From: Allobosea sp. ASV33
GTDB lineage: Bacteria > Pseudomonadota > Alphaproteobacteria > Rhizobiales > Beijerinckiaceae
Direction of reading: 5' to 3'
DNA length: 37,908 nt
Assembly (NCBI RefSeq): GCF_016428755.1
Contig: NZ_JAELTI010000051.1
Coordinates: 1 to 37,908, forward strand
Shown here: positions 17,203-24,922 of the stretch, piece by piece
Layout of the letters: every line of letters begins with the position of its first letter
Position numbering within the stretch: the stretch's first letter is position 1
Made by a program: the position numbers and the translations under genes
Notes under the pieces: generated by a model
The model's database searches: none
What the model saw: the letters and a program-made list of their open reading frames with translations, nothing else
What the model was told of the DNA's origin: nothing

Positions 17203-18120
17203 CTATTGTGTCATCGGCTCGACGATGTCGCTGCGATGCTGTTGCAGGGCCCGCTCCCCGGCCAGCTCGGCCGCACGTTTGAGCAGGAAGCTGGCCGGCG
17301 TGTGGGCATATGATGCCGTGAAAATCAGAGCGCTAGGTGTCCATTCATAGGGGAATTCAACCAGCTCTCCGGCGTCCAGATACTTTTCCACCAGCGTCCT
17401 GGACATCGGTGCGATACCCAGCCCGTCGAGCGTCATCTGCAGGCTGGCCGCGAGGCTGCTCGACGGCACGATCCTGACCGGCCTTTCCCAGTTGTCGCGG
17501 AAATGCGCCGATAGCTCGACGAAATGGCGGGTATTGCGCGCATGGGTCAGGATCGTATGCGAGGCCATCGTCGCGAGGTCGGAACCGGTGAGCCCAAGCC
17601 GCGGCGAGGCCACCCAGAGATAAGGCACGGAACCGAGATCGACATTGCTGATGTTGAAGTTCGAGATCGGGCCGTTCAGCAGGCACAGATCGAGCGACCG
17701 CGAAACCAGCTCCTCGCGCAGGTTGATCGTCAGATCGACCCTGAGTTCGACATCGACATTGGGAAAAACCTGTCGCAGGTCGAGCAGATAGTCGCGCAGC
17801 CAGGTCTGGGCGATGAGCTCGGCGACGCCGAGCCTGAGGACGCCGACCTGCTGGTCCGAGCGGATCGATTGCTGCGAGAATTCCTCCGACGCCTGCAGCA
17901 CGCGCTCGGCTTGTCCCAGCAGCGAATGCCCGATCGGCGTCAGGGCGACCGAGCCGGAGTCGCGGTGGAACAACCGCACGCCCAGAATGGATTCGAGCTG
18001 CGAGATGCGCACCGAGATATTCGGCTGGGTCGTATTCAGGCGCTCCGCCGTCGCCCTAAAGCTGCCGAGCTTCGCGACCCAAACGAAGCTCTCGAGCTGC
18101 TTCAGCGTCCAGTTCGGCAT
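17203..18120 (-). CDS. LysR-family transcriptional regulator (305 aa)
   Basis: The N-terminal winged HTH (LKQLESFVWVAKLGSFRATAERLN in part, residues about 6-62; TTQPNISVRISQLE is the recognition region) is followed by a LysR substrate-binding domain (about 95-295). Length is typical. The gene lies between the TRAP genes, from which it diverges, and the hyuAB genes, to which it is co-directional. Matching T-N11-A boxes in front of both targets indicate that it controls both. The start at ATG 18120 gives the usual LysR N-terminus, with GAGGG upstream. Its ligand is probably the compound taken up by the TRAP system or a breakdown product. Confidence 0.92.
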   Translation of the reverse strand: MPNWTLKQLESFVWVAKLGSFRATAERLNTTQPNISVRISQLESILGVRLFHRDSGSVALTPIGHSLLGQAERVLQASEEFSQQSIRSDQQVGVLRLGVAELIAQTWLRDYLLDLRQVFPNVDVELRVDLTINLREELVSRSLDLCLLNGPISNFNISNVDLGSVPYLWVASPRLGLTGSDLATMASHTILTHARNTRHFVELSAHFRDNWERPVRIVPSSSLAASLQMTLDGLGIAPMSRTLVEKYLDAGELVEFPYEWTPSALIFTASYAHTPASFLLKRAAELAGERALQQHRSDIVEPMTQ

Positions 18121-18151
18121 CGGCCCCGCACCCTCAGGCAAGCAATTTTTG

Positions 18152-18222
18152 GGCCGCTTAAGCGGCCGATAAACAAAATCTATCGCAACAACAGATAATT
18201 TCAATTGGATGCTATCGCGATA
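18152..18222. promoter_or_regulatory. LysR operator cluster between lysR and TRAP genes
   Basis: Several symmetric elements sit together: a perfect 16-base palindrome GGCCGCTTAAGCGGCC (18152-18167), a T-N11-A box CGATA-N9-TATCG (18167-18185), TATC-N9-GATA (18181-18197) and the palindrome TATCGCGATA (18213-18222). The second has the same arms as the box before hyuA. The 18.2-kb elements lie about 100 bases before the TRAP start codon and within about 100 bases of lysR's start, as expected for activation plus autoregulation. Confidence 0.65.
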
Positions 18223-18323
18223 ACACGCTCGACTGACCTTTAGCCGTCGATCGGGCTTCGGCACGGCTCGGCTCCTGAAACGCGCACGGCTTTCTCCGCA
18301 GCGCGACAAGAACGAGGGGAACC

Positions 18324-19310
18324 ATGAACCGCAGAGCTTTGATCGCCTCCGTCGCCCTTGCCCTGAGCCTCGGCCTTGCCGCTCCCGCCACCGCCCAGAC
18401 GAGCTGGACCATGGCGTCGGGCTACCCGGAAAGCAGCTTCTTCACCCAGAATATTCGGGAGATGATCAAGGAGATCGAGGAGAAGAGCGGCGGCAAGCTC
18501 AAGATCGACCTGCGCTCGAACGACAGTCTGATCAAGCTCGACGCCGTCAAGCGCGCCGTCCAGTCCGGCCAGATCCAGATCGGCGAGATCCGCCTCGGCG
18601 TCTATGGCAACGAAGGCGCGATGTACAATCTCGACAACATCCCCGGCGTCGCCACGACCTATGACCAGGCGACCAAGCTGACCGAGGCCCAGGCGCCCTT
18701 CTTCGACGCGCTGTTCAAGAAGAACGGCATGCGCGCCATCACCTATGTCGCCTGGCCGGGCCAGGGCTTCTACACCAAGGCGCCGCTGAAGGGTCTCGCC
18801 GACCTCAAGGGCCAGAAACTGCGCATCTACTCGAAACAGACGCAGATCATGGGCGAGAAGCTCGGCATGGAGGCGCTGATCCTGCCATTCGCCGAAGTGC
18901 CGCAGGCCTTCTCGACCGGCATGATCCAGTCGCTATGGACCAGCGCCCAGACCGGCACCGACGTCCAGATCTGGGATTACGTCAAGAACTTCACCTATAC
19001 CGGCACGATGCACAACAAGAACGCGATCCTGGTCAACGAGCGCGCTTTCCGCCAGCTCGACGCAGCGACGCAGAAAATCGTGACCGAAGCCGGCGAGGCT
19101 GCGACCAAGCGCGGCTGGGATCTGTCCAAGAAGGCGGCAGAAGAGCGCGAGGGCGTGCTCAAGAGCCATGGCGTGGCGATCGCCCAGTCGCCGAAGGACA
19201 TCCTCGACGCGATCGAGGTTGCCGGCAAAGGCATGGTCGCCGACTGGCTCGGTACCGCGACTGCCGAGGAGAAGGCTGTCTACGAAACCTACCAGAAGAG
19301 CCTGAAGTAA
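18324..19310 (+). CDS. TRAP transporter periplasmic receptor, DctP family (328 aa)
   Basis: This is the solute receptor of a tripartite ATP-independent periplasmic transporter. It has a signal peptide (MNRRALIAS..., cleavage near ATAQ at 25) and DctP-type features: WTMASGYPE at the mature start, GEIRLGVYGNEGAMYNLDNIPG, LKGLADLKGQKLRIYS and an Arg in KLRIYS, the position that in this family usually contacts a substrate carboxylate. Such receptors bind carboxylic acids. AGGGGAA precedes the ATG. It is first of three TRAP genes and is divergent from lysR. A carboxylated cyclic amide as ligand would suit the linked HyuAB enzyme, but this is inference. Confidence 0.9.
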   Translation: MNRRALIASVALALSLGLAAPATAQTSWTMASGYPESSFFTQNIREMIKEIEEKSGGKLKIDLRSNDSLIKLDAVKRAVQSGQIQIGEIRLGVYGNEGAMYNLDNIPGVATTYDQATKLTEAQAPFFDALFKKNGMRAITYVAWPGQGFYTKAPLKGLADLKGQKLRIYSKQTQIMGEKLGMEALILPFAEVPQAFSTGMIQSLWTSAQTGTDVQIWDYVKNFTYTGTMHNKNAILVNERAFRQLDAATQKIVTEAGEAATKRGWDLSKKAAEEREGVLKSHGVAIAQSPKDILDAIEVAGKGMVADWLGTATAEEKAVYETYQKSLK

Positions 19311-19360
19311 CCGGCTTTCGTCCGCCACCTTTTCAAGACCCATGGCCAGCGGAGTGACCG

Positions 19361-19882
19361 GTGATACGAGGCGTTCTCGACAGGTTCTATGAGGCGTGCG
19401 GCTATGTCGCCGCCGCCTTCATGGTCGGCATCGGGCTGGCCATCGTCGCCCAGATCGTCTCGCGCATGCGCGGCGTCACTCTCGACGCTACCGAGGCGGC
19501 GGGGCTGTGTCTTGCAGCTTCGACCTTCTTCGGCCTGGCCCACACCTTCCGGCGCGGTGGACATGTCCGGATCAACCTCATCGTCGACCGCCTCCCGAAA
19601 GGCTGGCGGCGCGGGGTCGAGATCTTCAACTGCCTGCTCGGTACTGTGGTCGTTTCGTTTCTCGCCTGGCATGTGGCGTCGCTCGCGCTGCAATCGCGCG
19701 AATTCAACGATGTCAGTCCCGGCCTGCTGGCCATGCCGTTCTGGATTCCGCAGACCGGCGTCGCCATCGGCATCGCCGCATTGGCGATCGCCTTCATCGA
19801 TGAACTCATCTGGCTCCTGACCGGCGGCAAGCCGCGCTACGAGGCACCCGACGAGATCGAACTCGACAGGCCGGTGGCATAG
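19361..19882 (+). CDS. TRAP transporter small membrane subunit, DctQ family (173 aa)
   Basis: The protein has about four membrane segments (roughly residues 10-32, 45-62, 85-108 and 130-150), as in DctQ subunits, and is of typical length. It begins with GTG; GGAG lies about six bases upstream, and the signal-anchor-like start IRGVLDRFYEACGYVAAAFM fits the family. It lies 50 bases after the receptor gene and six before the large subunit gene. It forms the membrane complex with DctM and, with the receptor, uses the Na+ gradient for import. Confidence 0.85.
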   Translation: MIRGVLDRFYEACGYVAAAFMVGIGLAIVAQIVSRMRGVTLDATEAAGLCLAASTFFGLAHTFRRGGHVRINLIVDRLPKGWRRGVEIFNCLLGTVVVSFLAWHVASLALQSREFNDVSPGLLAMPFWIPQTGVAIGIAALAIAFIDELIWLLTGGKPRYEAPDEIELDRPVA

Positions 19883-19888
19883 GGGCTG

Positions 19889-21196
19889 ATGATGGACACG
19901 ATCGTTCTCGCCTCGCTGGTGCTCGCCAGCTCGCTTCTCCTGCTGCTCGCCAGCGGCGTTTGGGTTGCACTCGCACTCCTCACCGTCGGCATGGTGATGA
20001 TGGGGCTGTTCACCTCTGCCCCGATGGGTTCGCTGATCGCCTCCACGCTCTGGGATTCGAGCTGGGGCTGGGCGCTGACCTCGCTTCCGCTCTTCATCTG
20101 GATGGGCGAAATCCTGTTCCGCTCGAAGCTGCCGTCGGACATGTTCCAGGGCCTGGCGCCCTGGGTGTCGCGGCTGCCGGGCCGGCTGCTCCACGTCAAC
20201 GTGCTGGGCTGCGGCATCATGGCGGCGGTCGCCGGCTCCTCGGCCGTGACCTGCGCCACGATCGGGCGGATCAGCGTGCCGGAGCTGGAGAAGCGTGGCT
20301 ATCCGCTCAACATGACCATCGGCACGCTCGCCGGCTCCGGCACGCTAGGCCTCCTGATCCCGCCCTCGATCATCATGATCGTCTATGGCGTGACGGCCGA
20401 GGTTTCGATCGCCCGGCTGTTCATCGCCGGCGTGTTGCCGGGCATCCTGCTGATGGCGCTGTTCATGGGCTACACGGCGATCTGGAGCCTGCTCAACCCC
20501 GACAAGATGCCGCCGGCCGAGCCGCCGGTGCCCTTCCTGGAGAAGATCTATCGTTCGCGCCGACTGATCCCGGTCGCCCTGCTGATCGGCTCGGTGGTCG
20601 GCTCGATCTATGGCGGCATCGCCACCCCGACCGAGGCCGCGACCATCGGCGTCATCGGCGCGCTGATCCTGGCAGCGGTCGGCGGCGGGCTGACGCGTGC
20701 GAGCTTCATGGACGGGCTGATGGCGGCCATGCGGACCTCCTGCATGATCTCCTTCATCATCGCCTGCGCAGCCTGCCTGACCATTGCGGTGGCCTTCGTC
20801 GACATTCCTCGCTCGCTGGCGAGTTGGGTCGACGCCATGCACCTCTCGCCCTATGCGCTGCTGGCGGTGCTGGCCGTGTTCATGCTGATCCTTGGCTGCT
20901 TCCTCGAGGGCATCTCGATCATCGTGCTGACCTCGTCGGTGATGTTGCCGATGGTGCAGGCGGCGGGGATCGACCTGCTCTGGTTCGGCATCTTCGTGGT
21001 GATCCTGATCGAAGCGGCGCAGATCACCCCGCCGGTCGGGTTCAACCTGTTCGTGCTGCAAAGCATCACCGGCAAGGACATCCTCGCCGTGACGAAGGCT
21101 GCGATCCCCTATTTCTTCGTGCTGATGCTGCTGCTGGTGCTGATCACGGTGTTCCCGCAGATCGTCACCATCCTGCCGAAGATGATGGCGGGGTGA
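19889..21196 (+). CDS. TRAP transporter large membrane subunit, DctM family (435 aa)
   Basis: This is the transport subunit of the TRAP system, with about twelve hydrophobic segments. DctM-like motifs include GAMAAVAGSSAVTCATIGR-type sequence (AVAGSSAVTCATIG), AGSGTLGLLIPPSI, GIATPTEAATIGVIGA and the C-terminal ITPPVGFNLFVLQSITG, the Na+/substrate region of the family. The gene begins ATGATG with AGGGG just upstream; the second ATG may also be used. Length is as usual. It completes a P-Q-M gene order typical of TRAP operons. Confidence 0.92.
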   Translation: MMDTIVLASLVLASSLLLLLASGVWVALALLTVGMVMMGLFTSAPMGSLIASTLWDSSWGWALTSLPLFIWMGEILFRSKLPSDMFQGLAPWVSRLPGRLLHVNVLGCGIMAAVAGSSAVTCATIGRISVPELEKRGYPLNMTIGTLAGSGTLGLLIPPSIIMIVYGVTAEVSIARLFIAGVLPGILLMALFMGYTAIWSLLNPDKMPPAEPPVPFLEKIYRSRRLIPVALLIGSVVGSIYGGIATPTEAATIGVIGALILAAVGGGLTRASFMDGLMAAMRTSCMISFIIACAACLTIAVAFVDIPRSLASWVDAMHLSPYALLAVLAVFMLILGCFLEGISIIVLTSSVMLPMVQAAGIDLLWFGIFVVILIEAAQITPPVGFNLFVLQSITGKDILAVTKAAIPYFFVLMLLLVLITVFPQIVTILPKMMAG

Positions 21197-21224
21197 ATAC
21201 AGCGCAATCTTCGGTGCCGGCGCC

Positions 21225-21362
21225 ATGACCGGCATCTTCGAGGTCGCGCCGTCTGCTTCGGCACCGGAGATTGGATTGCTACTGGCCGCAGCCTTCGCTT
21301 CCCTCGCCGCGATCGTCGTCCTCGGCCGCGTGCGCCACGAGGTTGCAGATTCGCGGTTGTGA
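21225..21362 (+). CDS. Possible 45-residue single-span membrane protein
   Basis: A short frame starts 28 bases after dctM: MTGIFEVAPSASAPEIG, then a hydrophobic span (LLLAAAFASLAAIVVLG), then a basic end (RVRHEVADSRL). This is the layout of a small single-pass membrane protein with its C-terminus in the cytoplasm. No good ribosome binding site is seen, but translation could be coupled to dctM. It could be an accessory peptide of the TRAP system or a chance frame. Confidence 0.35.
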   Translation: MTGIFEVAPSASAPEIGLLLAAAFASLAAIVVLGRVRHEVADSRL

Positions 21363-21400
21363 ACGATTATTGGATCTGGGCGCCCCCATTGCGGCAGATG

Positions 21401-21464
21401 CCGACATGCGACGGCTCTACAGGCGGCCACCCGGGCGCGTCTCGGATGATGTCTGGCATGTCGG
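21401..21464. repeat. Inverted repeat between converging TRAP and Dpp-type genes
   Basis: CCGACATGC (21401-21409) and GCATGTCGG (21456-21464) are exact inverted copies separated by 46 bases. They lie where the TRAP operon and the permease operon converge, so they may fold in either transcript. There is no T-run. Confidence 0.35.
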
Positions 21465-21470
21465 CCGATA

Positions 21471-22328
21471 TCAGTGGCGATCCGCGCGTGGATCGAGCCA
21501 GTCCCGCAGCCAGTCGCCAAGGAGATTGACGCTTAGCACCGTCAGCATCAGCGCGAGGCCGGGCAAGGTGATGATCCACCAGGCGCTGGCGATATAGGTC
21601 CGCCCGTCCGCCAGCATGCGCCCCCAACTCGGCGCGGGCGGCTGGATGCCGAGACCGAGGAAGCTCAAGCCGGCTTCGAGCACGATCGTGCGTGCGAGTT
21701 CCAGGGTCGCTACGACTAAGGCGGGGGTCAGGACGTTCGGCAGGATGTGCCGCAGCAGGAGGCGGGCATGGCCCGCCCCCATGGCCAGCGCCGCCTGGAC
21801 AAATTCGCGTTCCCGGACGGTCAGGACCTGGGCCCGGATGATGCGGGCGTAGCGGACCCAACTCGTCAGGGCGAGGACCGCGATCAGATTTTGCAGGTTG
21901 GGGCCGAGCGCGGCGACGACCAGCAGGGCAAGCAGCATCAGCGGAAATGCGAGCTGTATGTCGACCAGGCGCATCAGCACCCGGTCGTACCAGCCGCCGA
22001 AATAACCAGCGACGAGTCCGAGCAGCACGCCGACGATGCCGCCGAGGATCACGGCGGAACCCGCAATCGTCAGCGTCACGCGGCTGCCCGCGATAATGCG
22101 GCTCAGGATGTCGCGGCCGAGCTGGTCGGTGCCGAGAGGGTGGACGCCCAGCCCGGCCCAGGAGATCGTCGGCGCCATCATGCGGGCGCGCAGATCGCCG
22201 CGCGTCGGGTCGGGCAGGCCGAGCCAGGGCCCGGCGAGCGCCAGCGCCAGCAGGAGCACCAGCAACGCGGCTCCGAGCAGCCCGAGCCAGTTCGCGCGCT
22301 GGCGATGCAGGAACGCGAAGAAACTCAT
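21471..22328 (-). CDS. ABC transporter permease, DppC/OppC-like (285 aa)
   Basis: This is an inner-membrane permease of the dipeptide/oligopeptide/nickel type. The N-terminal segment is followed by HPLGTDQLGRDILSRIIAGSRVTL in part (HPLGTDQLGRDILSR), the hallmark of DppC proteins. Its EAA loop reads AALAMGAGHARLLLRHILPN. LEAGLSFLGLGIQPPAPSWG near the C-terminus is equally typical. The ATG overlaps the stop of the DppB-like gene (ATGA). It is the last gene of the operon, and no ATPase gene follows, so ATPases must come from elsewhere. Confidence 0.92.
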   Translation of the reverse strand: MSFFAFLHRQRANWLGLLGAALLVLLLALALAGPWLGLPDPTRGDLRARMMAPTISWAGLGVHPLGTDQLGRDILSRIIAGSRVTLTIAGSAVILGGIVGVLLGLVAGYFGGWYDRVLMRLVDIQLAFPLMLLALLVVAALGPNLQNLIAVLALTSWVRYARIIRAQVLTVREREFVQAALAMGAGHARLLLRHILPNVLTPALVVATLELARTIVLEAGLSFLGLGIQPPAPSWGRMLADGRTYIASAWWIITLPGLALMLTVLSVNLLGDWLRDWLDPRADRH

Positions 22329-23245
22329 GATGCCTGCCGGATGCGCGGGTCGATGAGGGTGTAGAGCAGGTCGACCAGAAGATTGACCACGACGAAGATG
22401 GTCGCGACCACCGCGACGCCGGCCTGCACGACCGGGAAGTCCTTGGTCTCGATCGCCTGGACGATCAACCGCCCGACGCCCGGCCAGGCGAAGACGGTCT
22501 CGGTGACGGCGGCGCCGCCGAGCAACTCGCCCGCGAGGATTCCGGTCATGGTCACGACCGGGATCAGCGAATTGCGGCCGACATGCCAGATATAGACGCG
22601 GCGGGGAGCGAGCCCCTTCGCATAGGCGGTGCGGACATAGTCGTCGCGCATCACGTCCAGCATCGAGGAGCGCAGCAGGCGCGCGATGCTGGCCGTCGTA
22701 AAGCAGGCCAATGTCATGGCCGGCAGCACAAGGTTCTGCCATTCCCCGTAGCCGCCGGTCGGAAACCAGCCGAGCTGCACCGCGAAGAACAGGATCAGCA
22801 TGATGCCGAGCCAGAAGGAGGGCGTCGCCTGGCCGAGCAGCGCAACCAGAAGCACCAGCCCTTCGATCGCGGAGCCGCGATAGATCGCGGCGAGTGCGCC
22901 GGCGAGGCCGCCGACCAGCACGCCGATCGCGAGCGCGCAGCCGGCGAGCAGGGCCGTCGCCGGCAGCCTTTCGAGCACGACGTCGAGCGCCGGGCGCGCG
23001 AACTGGAAGGACTGACCGAAGTCGCCCTTCAGCGCATGGGACAGGAAGGTCAGGTATTGCTCCAGCAGCGGCTGATCGAGGCCAAGCTGAGTGCGCAATT
23101 CGCTGAGCTGGTCCTCCGTCGCCCCGATCGGCAGCAGCAGCACGGCGGGGTCGCCGAGCATGCGCGACACGACGAAGACGATCGTGACCACGCCCCAGAT
23201 TGCGATCAGGCCCTCGCCGAGGCGGGAGGTCAGGTGGCGCGGCAT
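22325..23245 (-). CDS. ABC transporter permease, DppB/OppB-like (306 aa)
   Basis: This partner permease has DppB features: a first membrane segment followed by SRMLGDPAVLLLP, the LRTQLGLDQPLLEQYLTFLSHALKGDFGQSF region (LGLDQPLLEQYLTFL, GDFGQS), and the loop AKGLAPRRVYIWHVGRNSLIPV, with six membrane segments overall. GGAGG eleven bases before ATG 23245 supports the start. The gene follows hyuB 2 by about 28 bases, so the catabolic enzyme and the importer share one transcript. The substrate is probably a peptide-like or otherwise amide-containing compound. Confidence 0.92.
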   Translation of the reverse strand: MPRHLTSRLGEGLIAIWGVVTIVFVVSRMLGDPAVLLLPIGATEDQLSELRTQLGLDQPLLEQYLTFLSHALKGDFGQSFQFARPALDVVLERLPATALLAGCALAIGVLVGGLAGALAAIYRGSAIEGLVLLVALLGQATPSFWLGIMLILFFAVQLGWFPTGGYGEWQNLVLPAMTLACFTTASIARLLRSSMLDVMRDDYVRTAYAKGLAPRRVYIWHVGRNSLIPVVTMTGILAGELLGGAAVTETVFAWPGVGRLIVQAIETKDFPVVQAGVAVVATIFVVVNLLVDLLYTLIDPRIRQAS

Positions 23246-23273
23246 CCGGCGGCCTCCTTCGTCAGAGCGTCCC

Positions 23274-24920
23274 TCAGGGCTTCAATCCGTAGATCTCGAT
23301 CGCCGCCTGCCGCGAGATACGTTCCTCGCGCAGGTCGCGCTCGACCAGCGCCCGGTCGCGCTTCTTGGGGTCGCCGAAGCCGCCGCCGCCGGCCGCCACC
23401 ATCCCGACCCATTCGCCCGGCTGCAGAATACCGGCGCGCCGGTCGAGCGGTTTGGCGCCGGGCGAGAGTTCGACGCGGGCGGTGAGACCGTCCTGGCCGC
23501 CCTTGAGGCCGAAGGGCGGCACGATGCTGTTCGTCCCGCCGGCCGAGATGCGGGCGATGTGGTCGAGCATCTCGACGCGCCGCCGCAGCGTCATGCCGCC
23601 GCGATATTCGCCGGCTCCGCCGGAATCCTGCACCAGTTCGTAGCACTTCACCATGACGGGGTGCTCGATCTCCAAGGCCTCGATCGGAAGGTTGGCCGTG
23701 TTGGTCGTGTTCACCTGCACGCCGTCGAGCCCATCCTTGTCAGAGCGGGCGCCCATGCCGCCGCCATGCATCTCGTTATAGACGTAGAAGCGGCCGGTGC
23801 GCGGATGGATTCCACTGGTCGTCAGCAGCGTGCCGCCTGTCGAGGCGGCGGCGATGCGCTCGGGTACGACGTCGGCGAGCGCGGCGAAGATCATGTCGAC
23901 GAGGCGCTGGCCGATATCGGTGCGGCTGTAGACGGCGGCCGGCGGCGTCGAGTTCAGAACGGAACCCAGCGGCGCGGAGACGTGGATCGGCCGGTGGAAG
24001 CCGGAATTGGCCGGCAGATCGGGGTCGACGATCGCCTTCACGGCGAAATACACGGTCGCCAACAGGGCCGTGTAGACCATGTTGATCGGCGCGCGGACCT
24101 GCGGCGGCGCATCGGGGAAGTCGATGCAGATCTCGTCGCCCTTGACCTCGATCACGACCCTCAAATCCATCACGCCGTCGACGAGGTTGCTGTCGAAGTC
24201 GTGGCGGAAGCTGTAGATGCCGTCCGGGATCTGCGCGATGCCGGCCCGCGTGCGCCGCTCGGTATAGTCGAGCACCTGCGCGCCGGCCGCACGCACGGTT
24301 TCGGCGCCGTATTTGTCGCAGAGCGCCTGGTAGCGCTGCACGCCGAGGCGGTTGGCCGCCATCTGGGCGCGGAAGTCGTTGATGCGCTCGCGCGGCACCT
24401 GGCAGTTCAGCAGGATGAGCTGCATCAGGTCTTCCTGCAGCACGCCCTCGCGATAGAGCCGCACGGGCGGGATGCGCAGCCCCTCCTGGAAGATATGCGC
24501 ATGGCCGCGGTCGACGAAGTCGGAGTGGTGGGCGAGGTTCGTCACCCAGGCGACCAGCCGGTCGCCATGGAAGATAGGCTCCAGGAAGACGATGTCGTTG
24601 AGATGGGTGCCGCCGCCGGTATAGGCGTCGTTGCCGACGAAAACGTCGCCGGGCCTCACCGTCGAGAGGTCGTGGTTCTTGAAGACGTGCTCGGCGATGC
24701 CGAGCAGCGAGCCGAGGTGGACCGGGATGTGCTCGGCCTGGGCGATGGTGCGGCCCTGCGCATCGAACAGCGCGGTCGAGCAGTCCTGCCGCTCCTTGAT
24801 ATTGGTCGAATAGGCGGCGCGAATGATCGCCTTGCCCATCTCCTCCACGATGGTGGTGAGCGCACTGCCGATGACCTCGACGGTGATCGGGTCGAGCTGC
24901 GTCTTGGCTTTGTCCAGCAT
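23274..24920 (-). CDS. HyuB-type subunit 2, ATP-dependent hydantoinase/oxoprolinase family (548 aa)
   Basis: This is the second B subunit in the window. Family segments are DPITVEVIGSALTTIVEEMG at the start (LDPITVEVIGSAL), GNDAYTGGGTHLNDI (N-D-x-x-x-G-G-x-H-x-x-D), AHHSDFVDRGHAHIF with several His likely to hold metal, and QDSGGAGEYRGG. It differs clearly from the first HyuB copy, so the two are not a recent duplication. It begins two bases after the A-subunit stop. The setting, with a family-5 binding protein, two peptide-type permeases and a divergent opine dehydrogenase, points to ring opening of a peptide- or opine-derived lactam. This is inference. Confidence 0.87.
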   Translation of the reverse strand: MLDKAKTQLDPITVEVIGSALTTIVEEMGKAIIRAAYSTNIKERQDCSTALFDAQGRTIAQAEHIPVHLGSLLGIAEHVFKNHDLSTVRPGDVFVGNDAYTGGGTHLNDIVFLEPIFHGDRLVAWVTNLAHHSDFVDRGHAHIFQEGLRIPPVRLYREGVLQEDLMQLILLNCQVPRERINDFRAQMAANRLGVQRYQALCDKYGAETVRAAGAQVLDYTERRTRAGIAQIPDGIYSFRHDFDSNLVDGVMDLRVVIEVKGDEICIDFPDAPPQVRAPINMVYTALLATVYFAVKAIVDPDLPANSGFHRPIHVSAPLGSVLNSTPPAAVYSRTDIGQRLVDMIFAALADVVPERIAAASTGGTLLTTSGIHPRTGRFYVYNEMHGGGMGARSDKDGLDGVQVNTTNTANLPIEALEIEHPVMVKCYELVQDSGGAGEYRGGMTLRRRVEMLDHIARISAGGTNSIVPPFGLKGGQDGLTARVELSPGAKPLDRRAGILQPGEWVGMVAAGGGGFGDPKKRDRALVERDLREERISRQAAIEIYGLKP

Positions 24921-24922
24921 GG

